Origin: Thalassiosira profunda
Taxonomy: Eukaryota; Bacillariophyta; Thalassiosirophyceae; Thalassiosirales; Thalassiosiraceae
Assembly: GCA_036939355.1 (NCBI GenBank)
Contig: JALLAP010000589.1
Coordinates: 1 to 22,556 of the forward strand
Direction: 5' to 3'
Length of the DNA: 22,556 bases
The notes beneath the pieces are model-generated. The model searched no databases. It worked only from the letters and a program-made list of their open reading frames with translations, and was not told the origin of the DNA. Positions 1 to 7,933 of the stretch are shown piece after piece (the stretch's first letter is position 1; every line of letters starts with the position of its first letter). The position numbers and the translations under genes were made by a program.

Positions 1-996
1 TTCCAACCGTACAACACAAACCTCGACTCCTTCTACGCATCACCGGAGAGGAGCACCGATGAGGTTGTTTCCGACGCGCATTTCATGAATACGGTGGAGC
101 ACTTTTCCTACTCGCACGACGCGATCCCCGGCCACCAAGTGATTGATCTGTCGTTCGCTGCCTCGGAGATGTCAATGGTCTTTGTACTCCCCATGCGTGA
201 TGGCACGGATGCAGTCCAATCGACGGCACTCATTCCGGCCTTGGGGAGTTTGCAGAGGAACCGTGTGGCGCTCAGCTTGCCCAAGTTCAAGTTTGAGAGC
301 AAATACGAGGACGCACTGGAGCAGAGCCTCTTCGATCTCGGAATCCAGGCTCCCTTCACGGAAGGAGCTGAGGCATTGTGCGGCATATTTGACGATGACG
401 AACTGTGTCTTCAGTTGGTCATCAGCAAGGTGATACAGAAGACTTTCATCGACGTCAACGAAGAAGGCGTCGAGGCGGCGGCGGTGACGATGGTTGGCGT
501 CGGCTTGACTTCGGCGGGGCCCCCGCCGGATGCTCCAGTTCTCATGCAGCTCAAGCATCCGTTTCAGTTCTTTATCTATGACCGAGAAGAGGGCGTGGTG
601 CTTTTTGAAGGCCGAGTGGGTGCGCCCGGCGTCCCCGAAGCCGAGCCGGACGTCGCTCTGCTCGATGCCAAACACTCGGACGCCGACTTTTGGTCGAACC
701 GATTCGGCGTCGATCCCGTGGAACCAACTGTTGGCGGCATCGCCGGGACCGCGAGTACGGTCGTCAGTACTACCAGCCCTTCCACAGTCAGCCAGGAGAT
801 CCTTCCAAGCGAGACGTCCCCGCCCGCCACCTCCAATCCTACGCCCCAGCCCAGCGATCCTTCTGAGTCATCCACGACAACTCCACCCACCAACGCACCT
901 GCTTCCACTTCGCCTACTTCGTCGGCCAACAACGTCATGACGGCCAAGATTGTGAAATGCCTTCTTGTGTTCTCTGCTTTGACTTTTGTTTGGTAG
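1..996 (+). CDS. Serpin-family protease inhibitor, cell-surface type (5' end outside the window)
   Basis: The reading frame is open from base 1, so the N-terminal part lies outside the window; an internal ATG at 85 is not the likely start. Seen: a serpin hinge E-E-G-V-E-A-A-A at 460-483, and the serpin C-terminal signature H-P-F-Q-F-F-I followed by L-F-E-G-R-V. By the usual serpin count (E-E = P17-P16) the scissile bond would be Thr-Ser at 508-513. Family knowledge: inhibitory serpins trap serine or cysteine proteases by inserting this loop into a beta-sheet, and small Ala residues at P12-P10 are typical of inhibitors. P14 is Val rather than the usual Thr/Ser. Odd: after the serpin fold there is a stalk of about 100 residues rich in Ser/Thr/Pro, ending in a hydrophobic tail (residues 285-303 counted from the ATG at 85). 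This suggests a GPI or membrane anchor, so the inhibitor probably sits on the cell surface. The target protease is unknown. Confidence 0.9.
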   Translation, partial: FQPYNTNLDSFYASPERSTDEVVSDAHFMNTVEHFSYSHDAIPGHQVIDLSFAASEMSMVFVLPMRDGTDAVQSTALIPALGSLQRNRVALSLPKFKFESKYEDALEQSLFDLGIQAPFTEGAEALCGIFDDDELCLQLVISKVIQKTFIDVNEEGVEAAAVTMVGVGLTSAGPPPDAPVLMQLKHPFQFFIYDREEGVVLFEGRVGAPGVPEAEPDVALLDAKHSDADFWSNRFGVDPVEPTVGGIAGTASTVVSTTSPSTVSQEILPSETSPPATSNPTPQPSDPSESSTTTPPTNAPASTSPTSSANNVMTAKIVKCLLVFSALTFVW

Positions 997-1158
997 AGTG
1001 GAGAGGGTAGTATTGATTGTTTGATCACTGGTTGAGGTGCACAATAGAGAAAGGAAGTTGTTTGATGCCTGCAGAGTGATACCAGCAAGCCCTAATATGA
1101 ACAAATGCACTATGAAACAGAGGCGGCCAACCCATTGACTTGCGGCTGCTTCCACTCT

Positions 1159-2640
1159 CTAATTTTGATCGATGTACTCCGAGGCATCGTCCATGTAATC
1201 GTACAGGCTCGTCGACACCACGAACGCGCCGACGCCCACGCTGACCAACAGCCCCACCGCAATCTCCAACTTGAGGCTGAAGCACGGCAGCCCCTTGCTC
1301 CCAAAGTGGATCGGATCGATCGGAAAATCGGGAAAGTTTGGCACCCGGTACCCTACCGGAGACGTCTGCTCCTCCACCAATATCGGGTCGGCGTCCTCCG
1401 GGTGTGGTTCCGGGGGCGAGATCTTCGTCGCAGCAAACAGGCATGTGATGGCCGTCATGGCGAACCAAATGCCGAGTGTGATGTTGACGTTGCCCTGGTC
1501 GCACTCGTCGCTGCCCGTCACGACGAACTGCTGGACGACGTCGAGGTCGGACGCCACAAAGAGGAGGGCGACGATGACGCAGTTCACAATCACGAGCTGG
1601 ACGGCCGCCTTCCCTCCCGCCTGGATGCGGGTAAATCCCATGTACGGGAAGATGAGCCCGGTGATGGCGGCGATCAGCAGCGTGATGCAGGGGGCGAAGA
1701 GGGAGGCGATCCGTCCGCCCAGCTTGACCGGCTTCCACTTCATGAAGCACCAGGCCCTCGATCCGAGATTGGCCGCCAGCAATACCATGGCCATGCCGAC
1801 CCCGATCAGCGTGCAGTAGCGCTGGTAGTCGCTCCCCTCCTCCATCGCCGACGTGAGGGCGAGGAGGAAGATCGTGATCTTTCGCGGCCAATCGGAATCG
1901 AAGTGGGAGAGGAGGGTGAACGCCGCCACGCTGGGAGTGCCCCTGACAAACATGGACGTGTTGAGCCACACGTGGCTGATCTCCTCGTACAGGATCAAAC
2001 CCAGGATGAGGCTGAGGTAGCCCGGCTTGAGGACAACGCCGGGCACGTTGGCACACGCGTACGCCCGCGTGAGGATGGTCAGCGCCGCCAGCGCCTGCAT
2101 TCCGGAAAAGGAGACGATTAGGCCCTTCCACGTGCTCGCCAGTCCGCCGGAGCCGTTGTTGAGCGTGAGGTTGTACAGCCGCCCGTTGGCGTCGCGGTAG
2201 AGCAGGCACCGCTGGTTCTCGTATCGAGACTTGGACCGATCGCTCTTCGACACGCTCACGTGCTGGACAACCTGCTTCAACAGGAACATGTCGACGCTGT
2301 CGTGCTCCGCCAAATACACGGTGATGCCAAACTCCTTGAGCTGATCGATCGTCGCGCGGCTCCCGTCCTTCGTCTCGTGCTGGTCCATCACCTGCTGCAA
2401 CACCGCCGACTTGTAGTCAGTCTTCACGCACTCCCACTTGCAGCTGTCGTGGTTGAATTGGCAGACGAAGGAGTTTTGGGAGTCGCCGGCGCTGTCGTAG
2501 TCGGCGTCGGCGCGGTCCTCGGCCGCGGCGGTGACGGAGGGCACCATGGCGTCGAGGGAGGAGCGGCGGGTGGTGTGGGAGTGGGGGGTGGTGGGATGGG
2601 GCGGCGGGGCCGCGACGGCGGCGGGGACGGCGTGGTCCAT
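1159..2640 (-). CDS. Multi-pass membrane protein of unknown family
   Basis: Single-exon frame of 493 residues. I chose the ATG at 2640 over longer in-frame starts (up to 3006) because the second copy at 6236 keeps the same start and first 55 bp, while the bases just upstream differ by indels that break the longer frame. The N-terminus is Pro/Ala/His-rich, followed by a soluble part with Cys residues around 60-71. From about residue 170 come seven to nine hydrophobic segments (about 173-195, 204-220, 254-266, 277-294, 310-334, 345-363, 387-405, 455-477). Short acidic and aromatic motifs near the end include Y-D-Y-M-D-D. There is no clear N-terminal signal peptide. I do not recognise the family. 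It lies head-to-tail behind the FKBP gene and converges on the serpin with a 162-bp gap. Transport or receptor roles are possible, but nothing here decides. Confidence 0.75.
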   Translation of the reverse strand: MDHAVPAAVAAPPPHPTTPHSHTTRRSSLDAMVPSVTAAAEDRADADYDSAGDSQNSFVCQFNHDSCKWECVKTDYKSAVLQQVMDQHETKDGSRATIDQLKEFGITVYLAEHDSVDMFLLKQVVQHVSVSKSDRSKSRYENQRCLLYRDANGRLYNLTLNNGSGGLASTWKGLIVSFSGMQALAALTILTRAYACANVPGVVLKPGYLSLILGLILYEEISHVWLNTSMFVRGTPSVAAFTLLSHFDSDWPRKITIFLLALTSAMEEGSDYQRYCTLIGVGMAMVLLAANLGSRAWCFMKWKPVKLGGRIASLFAPCITLLIAAITGLIFPYMGFTRIQAGGKAAVQLVIVNCVIVALLFVASDLDVVQQFVVTGSDECDQGNVNITLGIWFAMTAITCLFAATKISPPEPHPEDADPILVEEQTSPVGYRVPNFPDFPIDPIHFGSKGLPCFSLKLEIAVGLLVSVGVGAFVVSTSLYDYMDDASEYIDQN

Positions 2641-3015
2641 GTTGGTGTTTTGGGGAGCTGAGTTGCAACAAATAATGATGAGCACAAGACGTGCCCGAAA
2701 TCGAAGGGTGGAAGTCTTGATTTTTTGCGAGAAAGCGAGAGGTTTGTGCCAAGCTACGTACATAGGTAAGTTTAAGGTACGTACGTTGAGTACGTACCCC
2801 GAGCGAGCTAGCAGAGAGAGCAGTTTGGGCAGAGCAGAGCGCTGGAGGAAGGAGGATGACAGGAGAGATCTGAGATAGAGAGGCAGATATGACGAGTAAA
2901 GAGTGCATGAGATGCAACGCAGGATCAGCTTGTTTGATACAGGTCTCTGTTCAGCACACGGACATACTGCAACGAAAGCCGAAGGATGCCGCAGAGTGTA
3001 CGACATTTAGAGGTC
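2641..3015 (-). promoter_or_regulatory. Intergenic: FKBP 3' UTR and membrane-protein promoter
   Basis: No gene is seen. The half next to the FKBP stop (about 2870-3015) is strongly conserved with 6470-6606 in the second unit and is probably the FKBP 3' UTR. The half next to the membrane-protein ATG has diverged by many indels but keeps two blocks: about 2709-2733 (an A/T-rich stretch with a run of T) and the inverted repeat at 2776-2798. Confidence 0.5.
2776..2798. promoter_or_regulatory. Inverted repeat upstream of the membrane-protein gene
   Basis: Perfect 9-bp arms GGTACGTAC / GTACGTACC around a 5-base spacer GTTGA, 136-158 bp upstream of the ATG at 2640. The second unit keeps it at 6374-6396 with one mismatch in the right arm, although the surrounding sequence has diverged. 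Inference: a binding site for a dimeric regulator, or a 5' UTR hairpin. Confidence 0.45.
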
Positions 3016-4038
3016 TCATTTGTACTTCCAATTGACCTTCCCACTACCCTTGGCCAAGTCCAGCAGCTCCACGCGCCACCACAGCCGCACGTCACCTGGA
3101 ATGTCGAACACCGAGCTCCCAAATTTGCCGTAGCCCAGCGCCGCCGGCATGTCGATAGTCCGGATCTCCCCGGCACACATTTTGGTCAATCCCGCCTCCA
3201 CGCCCGAGAGGGCGGAACCCTTGCCCAGCTCGAGTGTCGGGGGTTGTCCCCCGCGCCAAGCAGAAGAATCGTAGATTGGTCCCGTGGCCGAAGCGATGCG
3301 GGCCTCGTAGTTGAACGTCAACACAGCTCCCCGCCGCGCCTTCCGCTCGCAATTCGTCGGCGTCCGCACCGTCTGGACGCTCAGGCGTCCGTACGCGCCC
3401 CCGTACGCGTCCGTCGGCGACGTGGCCACCCTCAACGTTTCCAGCGTCTCCTTCAGCTGCCGCTTCTGCTCCAGCATGACGTCCGGCGCGGCGAATTGCA
3501 TCACAAAGGGGTACGGCCCGTTCCGCAGCCGAAACTCGACGTTCGCCTTGCTCGATTTCGTGGCGCTTTCTCTTCCGAGCAGGACCATGCCCGGCCGGAC
3601 GCCGGCCGCGGCGGCGAGGCCGTTGGGTTCCACCTTGTCGACCAGCGGGAACTCCCTCGATTCTATTGTGGAATCGATAAATTGGATTCCGAGGCTGGGC
3701 AACAACTCGGGGCCATCAATCACTACGGTGCACACGTCGTCGGGGCTGCTCGGATCGGCGGCGGCCGCGGCATGGCGCGGGAATGTCGCGGCGACAGAGG
3801 CGACCGCGGACGTCAGCAGGGAGACGCACTCGCGGCGCGAGGCGTGCAGGGGGGCGTGCTGGTGCCGGGTGGTGGGCGCCTCGCCATCACACGCACATGA
3901 TGTGTCGAGCGGCATGCCCCGTCGATTGTATCGATGGCGCGCCGCCGCCGCCAACTGTGTTGGCTGAAAAGCATCGCACCCGCATCCACCAGACAGGAGA
4001 AGGCCGACGAGGAGGCACAACGTGGTCGCTGCCATCAT
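3016..4038 (-). CDS. Thylakoid-lumen PDZ-like/FKBP immunophilin, copy A
   Basis: Single exon, 340 residues; start at the first of two adjacent ATGs (4038), the point from which copy B aligns. Targeting is tripartite: signal peptide 1-22; the plastid motif D-A-F-Q-P at 22-26 (cleavage before F24, as in diatom plastid preproteins); then a second signal with twin arginine R68-R69, a hydrophobic core and an Ala-rich cleavage region near 90-95, as for Tat import into the thylakoid lumen. Residues about 103-182 look PDZ-like (Gly-Leu-Ala-Ala-Ala-Ala-Gly-Val-Arg-Pro-Gly-Met). Residues about 236-329 are an FKBP domain ending V-E-L-L-D-L. By comparison with human FKBP12 the pocket is altered: Tyr303 and Asp257 are kept, but the pocket Trp is Val281 and the late Phe is Trp321. 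Prolyl isomerase activity is therefore doubtful; a chaperone or assembly role for photosynthetic complexes is more likely. It shares a divergent promoter with the LOG gene. Confidence 0.88.
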   Translation of the reverse strand: MMAATTLCLLVGLLLSGGCGCDAFQPTQLAAAARHRYNRRGMPLDTSCACDGEAPTTRHQHAPLHASRRECVSLLTSAVASVAATFPRHAAAAADPSSPDDVCTVVIDGPELLPSLGIQFIDSTIESREFPLVDKVEPNGLAAAAGVRPGMVLLGRESATKSSKANVEFRLRNGPYPFVMQFAAPDVMLEQKRQLKETLETLRVATSPTDAYGGAYGRLSVQTVRTPTNCERKARRGAVLTFNYEARIASATGPIYDSSAWRGGQPPTLELGKGSALSGVEAGLTKMCAGEIRTIDMPAALGYGKFGSSVFDIPGDVRLWWRVELLDLAKGSGKVNWKYK

Positions 4039-4381
4039 CGAGAGGCGACGGCTCGGTTGCTGGCTTCAGCCTTTTGCAGCGTGCAGCGTGCGCGTGTGAC
4101 ACAAACTTGGAGGGACGGAGGGAGGACGACTGCCAGTTGATGTTTTTCTGCTCCTTCCTCCCCACTACCTAGAGCCTGCCCACCTTTTGACACGGCAATG
4201 AGTCTGAAGTGAAGGTTCCTCGCGGCATAGCGACGCGGGCCTGGCTGCGGTGCTAGCGGGCGAACAGCGGGCATGGGTGCGGAACGTTCCGCGGGCTTGC
4301 CTGTTTGTTGATTGACATGCCCCGGCCGGGAGCTGCAACTGCTTGTGCTTGACGCGTCGAGGCAGCTAGGGCACCGACGCC
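4039..4381. promoter_or_regulatory. Bidirectional promoter between FKBP A and LOG A
   Basis: A 343-bp divergent spacer with no gene. Blocks conserved with copy B (7621-7933) include the palindrome at 4279-4292, a CCCGGCCGGG palindrome near 4321, and GACGCGTC just upstream of the LOG start. These conserved islands inside a diverged spacer are the best candidates for shared control of the two genes. Confidence 0.6.
4279..4292. promoter_or_regulatory. 14-bp perfect palindrome with a heat-shock-element-like core
   Basis: GCGGAACGTTCCGC is its own reverse complement and is repeated unchanged at 7822-7835. Its core fits the inverted nGAAnnTTCn dyad of heat-shock elements, but only two units are present where functional elements usually have three or more. 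The HSF reading is therefore tentative. Confidence 0.4.
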
Positions 4382-5917
4382 ATGCATTCGACAAACGATA
4401 ACGTCCGGCGGTGGCACGACGCCTACCAAAAGGCGCTGTCGCAATCGCCCACCGCGGGCGGGGACGACGGGGCGGTCCGCATCTTCGACAAGCTCGTGGG
4501 CCGCCCGCCGCTCCCGAGCGACGGGACCGCATCATACGATGTGTACGCCCGCCTTCTCGAGGATTTGCGCCGCATGGAGGACTTCGAGCGGCGGTATCCC
4601 CTCGCGATGGTCGCGTTCGGATCGGCCCGCCTGTCCGAAAACGATCCCTACTACGCCCTGGCCGTCGACGTCGGAGAGAAGCTGGGGCAGCGAGGATACC
4701 TCGTGCGCACGGGGGCCGGCCCGGGAATAATGGATGCCGTGCCCCTTGGCTGGAAAAAGGAGGCGAGGCGCCGATCGTCGCTGGGAGAGGACGTCGAGGA
4801 GCAAACGCAGGGGGTGCGGATCGAGCTGCCCTTCGAACAGGCTTTATCTTCGAACATCGATACCAATACGATGATGCAAACTTTTATCGTCCGTAGGACG
4901 GCACTCATCTGGAACTCCCGGGGGATTGCGGTGTTTCCCGGCGGGATGGGAACGGTGAACGAATTTTTCGAAGCGTGGGTGGGCGCAGTGGATGGCAAGG
5001 TGGCGTGTCCCATTGTGGTGATCCCGAGCGATTTCTACGGGGCCCTGGTCGATTCTATCGAGAAGGTAGCGGTGCAGGAAAGGAAAACGATATTCGCGAG
5101 CGATTTTAATTTGATCCAGCGAGCGCAGTCTGCCGACGAGACAGTTCACATGCTACAACAGCCAATGAGACCGAAGGAGCCGGGCAACCAATCCACTCTG
5201 CGAGAGAAGTTGCTTCATCTTCGGCACGAGTTGGGTAGAGGCCTCGCTGTGGTATCGAGCCTACCTCCGGCTGTTGTTGTTGCTGGATCTCGGCATTCGT
5301 TGTCTCGAACAGATCCTGAAGTTGCGTTCATTGGCAAGCTATCGAGAGCAATCATTGCGTCAACGCCTCTGGGAGTCAGACTTGGTGTCGGTGGCGTGAT
5401 CGAAGAAGCAGTGACAGAATGCACGGACGATGCTCCAGCACCAACCAAAGACGATGCAATCCAGAGGATATTCATGCGGGAAGAAAAGACGGCCGGAGAC
5501 GAAGCAAATGCATACTTCGAGAGCAGATCGGCCCACTGCGAAACGTTGGTTGCAAATGCAGCGGCGGCATTTTTTCTTCCGGCGGACTTACCGACCCTGA
5601 ATGTGCTATTTGCATTGGTCTGCGAGATACAAACCAAGCGACGGGCTAGGATGCCGGTGTATCTAGTCGGAAGACAATTCTGGGAACCCATACTGGAGGT
5701 GAGCAACTGCAGGAGATTTTGACGACTGTTTGTTTACGGTAAGTACATTAACGTCACGTCTCACATCTTGTGTCAGGGACTGAGAAATACCTTGAGAGGG
5801 GATTATGATGGGCAATTCATCAAATATCGGGATCTGGACATTATGAAAGTGGTAGACACCACAGAACGGGACTTGCATTCTATCATGGATGAGTTATCTT
5901 TTGTGAGGAGAACCTGA
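4382..5917 (+). CDS. LOG-family protein with a second, degenerate LOG-like half, copy A
   Basis: Two exons, 4382-5698 and 5777-5917; intron 5699-5776 (78 nt, GT-AG, phase 0), giving 485 residues. The first half (about 70-230) carries the LOG/'lysine decarboxylase-like' motifs: G-A-G-P-G-I-M-D at 111-118, Arg171-Arg172, and F-P-G-G-M-G-T-V-N-E at 185-194. In plants LOG enzymes release the base from cytokinin riboside monophosphates; related bacterial proteins hydrolyse nucleotides. The substrate here is unknown. The second half (about 295-480) repeats the fold pattern, but its catalytic loop reads F-L-P-A-D-L-P-T-L-N, so it is probably non-catalytic. Without splicing the frame ends at 5722 after V-S-N-C-R-R-F. 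No targeting peptide is seen. It is divergently paired with FKBP A. Confidence 0.88.
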
Positions 5918-6180
5918 TTGCGTGATAAGATTGGGCGGGATGTACAGGACGGATGTGTGGTCCCGGCTACTTATCGTATTTCAATGCAACAATTCATACA
6001 TACGAAGTAAACATCTGGTTACGAGATGCATCACCGAATAAAAAGAGAGAGAGGGTGTGCGTTTACCTGGCTGTAGATAGTACCTACGTGGGCACGGCGC
6101 GGTGCGGTCACGGACAAGACTGGATCTCTTGTCGCACCCCGTGTCGCTTCAACGTGATGTCCGGGCAAAATCCTAGTACT

Positions 6181-6181
6181 N
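6181..6181. other. Single N: assembly join at the duplication boundary
   Basis: An undetermined base joins unique sequence (6067-6180) directly to the interior of a second copy of the membrane-protein gene. The two flanks do not overlap each other, so the true gap size is unknown and most of the second membrane-protein copy may be hidden here. Confidence 0.9.
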
Positions 6182-6236
6182 GGGTGGTGGGATGGGGCGG
6201 CGGGGCCGCGACGGCGGCGGGGACGGCGTGGTCCAT
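6182..6236 (-). CDS. N-terminal fragment of a second membrane-protein gene copy
   Basis: The ATG at 6236 starts M-D-H-A-V-P-A-A-V-A-A-P-P-P-H-P-T-T, identical to the protein at 1159-2640, and then runs into the N at 6181. It is partial because of the assembly gap; the sequence does not show whether the rest of the gene exists. Confidence 0.7.
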
Positions 6237-6373
6237 TGTTAGTTGGTGTTTGGGGAGCGAGTTGCAAATGAGCCAAGACTGGCCCAGAAAGTAGGCGGTG
6301 GAAGTCTTGATTTTTTGCGAGAAACTCCGTACTACTGCGGAATTAGTATTGCTTTGTTGCTACCTACCTTAAA

Positions 6374-6396
6374 GGTACGTACGTTGAGTACTTACC
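6374..6396. promoter_or_regulatory. Inverted repeat upstream of the second membrane-protein start
   Basis: Counterpart of 2776-2798: GGTACGTAC-GTTGA-GTACTTACC, with one mismatch in the right arm, 138-160 bp upstream of the ATG at 6236. Confidence 0.4.
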
Positions 6397-6606
6397 CGGC
6401 GAGCAGGAAGGGGAGCGAGAGGGTGAGAGAAGTGAGGAGCGGAGCGCAGGAGGATGACAGGAGAGATCGGAGATAGAGAAGTAGATATGAGTAAAGAGTG
6501 CAGAGATGCAACGCAGCTGCTTGTTTGATACAGGTCTCTGTTCAGTACATGAACATACTGCAACGAAAGCCGAAGGATACCGCAGAGTGTACGACATTTA
6601 GCAGTC

Positions 6607-7620
6607 TCATTTGTACTTCCAATTGGCCTTCCCGCTGCCTTTGGCCAAGTCCAGCAGCTCCACGCGCCACCGCAGCCGCACGTCGCCGGGAATGTCAAAC
6701 ACCGAACTCCCAAATTTGCCGTACCCCAATGCCGCGGGCATGTCGATAGTCCGGATCTCCCCGGCACACATTTTGGTCAATCCGGCCTCCACGCCCGATA
6801 GGGCGGAACCCTTGCCCAGCTCGAGTGTCGTGGATTGCCCTCCGCGCCAGGCGGTGGAATCGTAGATTGGTCCCGTGGCCGAAGCGATGCGGGCCTCGTA
6901 CTTGAAAGTCAACACATCTCCCCGCTGCGCCCTCCGCTCGCAATTCGTCGGCTTCCGCACCGTCTGGACGCTCAGCCGTCCGTACGCGCCCCCGTACGCG
7001 TCCGTCGGCGACGTGGCCGCCCTCAATGTGTCCAGCGTCTCCTTCAGCTGCCGCTTCTGCTCCAGCATGACGTCCGGCGCGGCGAATTGCATCACAAAGG
7101 GGTACGGCCCGTTCCGCAGCCGAAACTCGACGTTCGCCTTGCTCGATTTCGTGGCGCTTTCTCTTCCGAGCAGGACCATGCCCGGCCGGACGCCGGCCGC
7201 GGCGGCGAGGCCGTTGGGTTCCACCTTGTCGACCAGCGGGAACTCCCTCGATTCTATTGTGGAATCGATAAATTGGATTCCGAGGCTGGGCAACAACTCG
7301 GGGCCATCAATCACTACGGTGCACACGTCGCTGCTGCTCGTGTCGGATGCGGCCGCGGCATCACGCGGGGATGCCATGACGACGGAGGCGACCGCGGACG
7401 TTAGCAGGGAGACGCACTCGCGGCGGGAGGCGTGCAGGGCGTGCTGGTGCCGGGTGATAGGCGCCTCGCTTTTAAGTTGTGTACGTGCACATGATGTGAC
7501 GTCGATTGCATCGGTGGCGCGCCACGCCGCCAACCGCGTCGGCTGGAAAGCATCGCACCAGTCTCCACCAGAGAGGAGGAGGCCGGCGGCGAGGAGGAAC
7601 AACGTGGTCGCTGCCATCAT
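6607..7620 (-). CDS. Thylakoid-lumen PDZ-like/FKBP immunophilin, copy B
   Basis: Single exon, 337 residues, starting at the first of two adjacent ATGs (7620). A longer in-frame start at 7743 is rejected because copy A shows no matching extension. It keeps the signal peptide, the D-A-F-Q-P plastid motif and the second twin-arginine signal (S-R-R-E-C-V-S-L-L). The leader and transit regions differ most from copy A by substitutions and indels. The central PDZ-like region is identical: 300 bp (7031-7330) match 3440-3739 without a change, which flags recent gene conversion or a shared recent origin. FKBP pocket changes are the same as in copy A, except that W320 of copy A is Arg here. The gene is paired head-to-head with LOG B. 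Confidence 0.88.
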   Translation of the reverse strand: MMAATTLFLLAAGLLLSGGDWCDAFQPTRLAAWRATDAIDVTSCARTQLKSEAPITRHQHALHASRRECVSLLTSAVASVVMASPRDAAAASDTSSSDVCTVVIDGPELLPSLGIQFIDSTIESREFPLVDKVEPNGLAAAAGVRPGMVLLGRESATKSSKANVEFRLRNGPYPFVMQFAAPDVMLEQKRQLKETLDTLRAATSPTDAYGGAYGRLSVQTVRKPTNCERRAQRGDVLTFKYEARIASATGPIYDSTAWRGGQSTTLELGKGSALSGVEAGLTKMCAGEIRTIDMPAALGYGKFGSSVFDIPGDVRLRWRVELLDLAKGSGKANWKYK

Positions 7621-7933
7621 CGAGAGGCGCGGGTCGGTTGCTGGCTTGCTTCTTACTTCCGCCTTTGGGAGGGACGGAGGGAGGACGACTGCCAGGTGAT
7701 GTTTTTTGCCTCTTCTCCCCGCCCCCTCTTCTTTGCTTGACACTCAACGAGAGGTCTGAAGTGAAGGTTCCTCGCGGCAAAGCGACGCGACGGGGCTGGC
7801 GGGCGAACAGCGGGCATGGGTGCGGAACGTTCCGCGGGCTTGTCTGTTTTTTTATTGGCATGCCCCGGCCGGGAGCTGCAATTGCTAGCTTGTGCTTGTC
7901 TTGACGCGTCGAGTCGGAGCGAGGGCACTCGCC
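7621..7933. promoter_or_regulatory. Bidirectional promoter between FKBP B and LOG B
   Basis: A 313-bp spacer, counterpart of 4039-4381. It keeps the palindrome at 7822-7835, the CCCGGCCGGG element near 7864 and the GACGCGTC element near 7903, while intervening bases differ by indels. No gene is seen. Confidence 0.6.
7822..7835. promoter_or_regulatory. 14-bp palindrome, copy B
   Basis: Identical to 4279-4292 (GCGGAACGTTCCGC), with the same GAA-nn-TTC core and similar spacing to the LOG start. Confidence 0.4.

Larger units (their letters stand above)
2586..6066. repeat. Direct repeat unit A (membrane-protein 5' end, FKBP, LOG)
   Basis: Unit A matches 6182-9635 in order and orientation. The left limit is set by the N at 6181 in the other copy, so the repeat could extend further left into the membrane-protein gene. 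The right limit is sharp: both copies share GTGTGCGTTTAC (ending at 6066 and 9635) and then differ. Coding parts are close to identical over long stretches; spacers differ by many substitutions and indels. Confidence 0.9.

Noticed and set aside
576..1088. Minus-strand frame of 170 codons under the serpin
   Set aside because: Antisense shadow of the serpin stalk; Val/Gly/Ser-rich as expected from reversing Pro/Thr codons.
2641..3006. N-terminal extension of the membrane protein to an ATG at 3006
   Set aside because: The corresponding region of the second unit has indels that break the frame, while the ATG at 2640/6236 is preserved.
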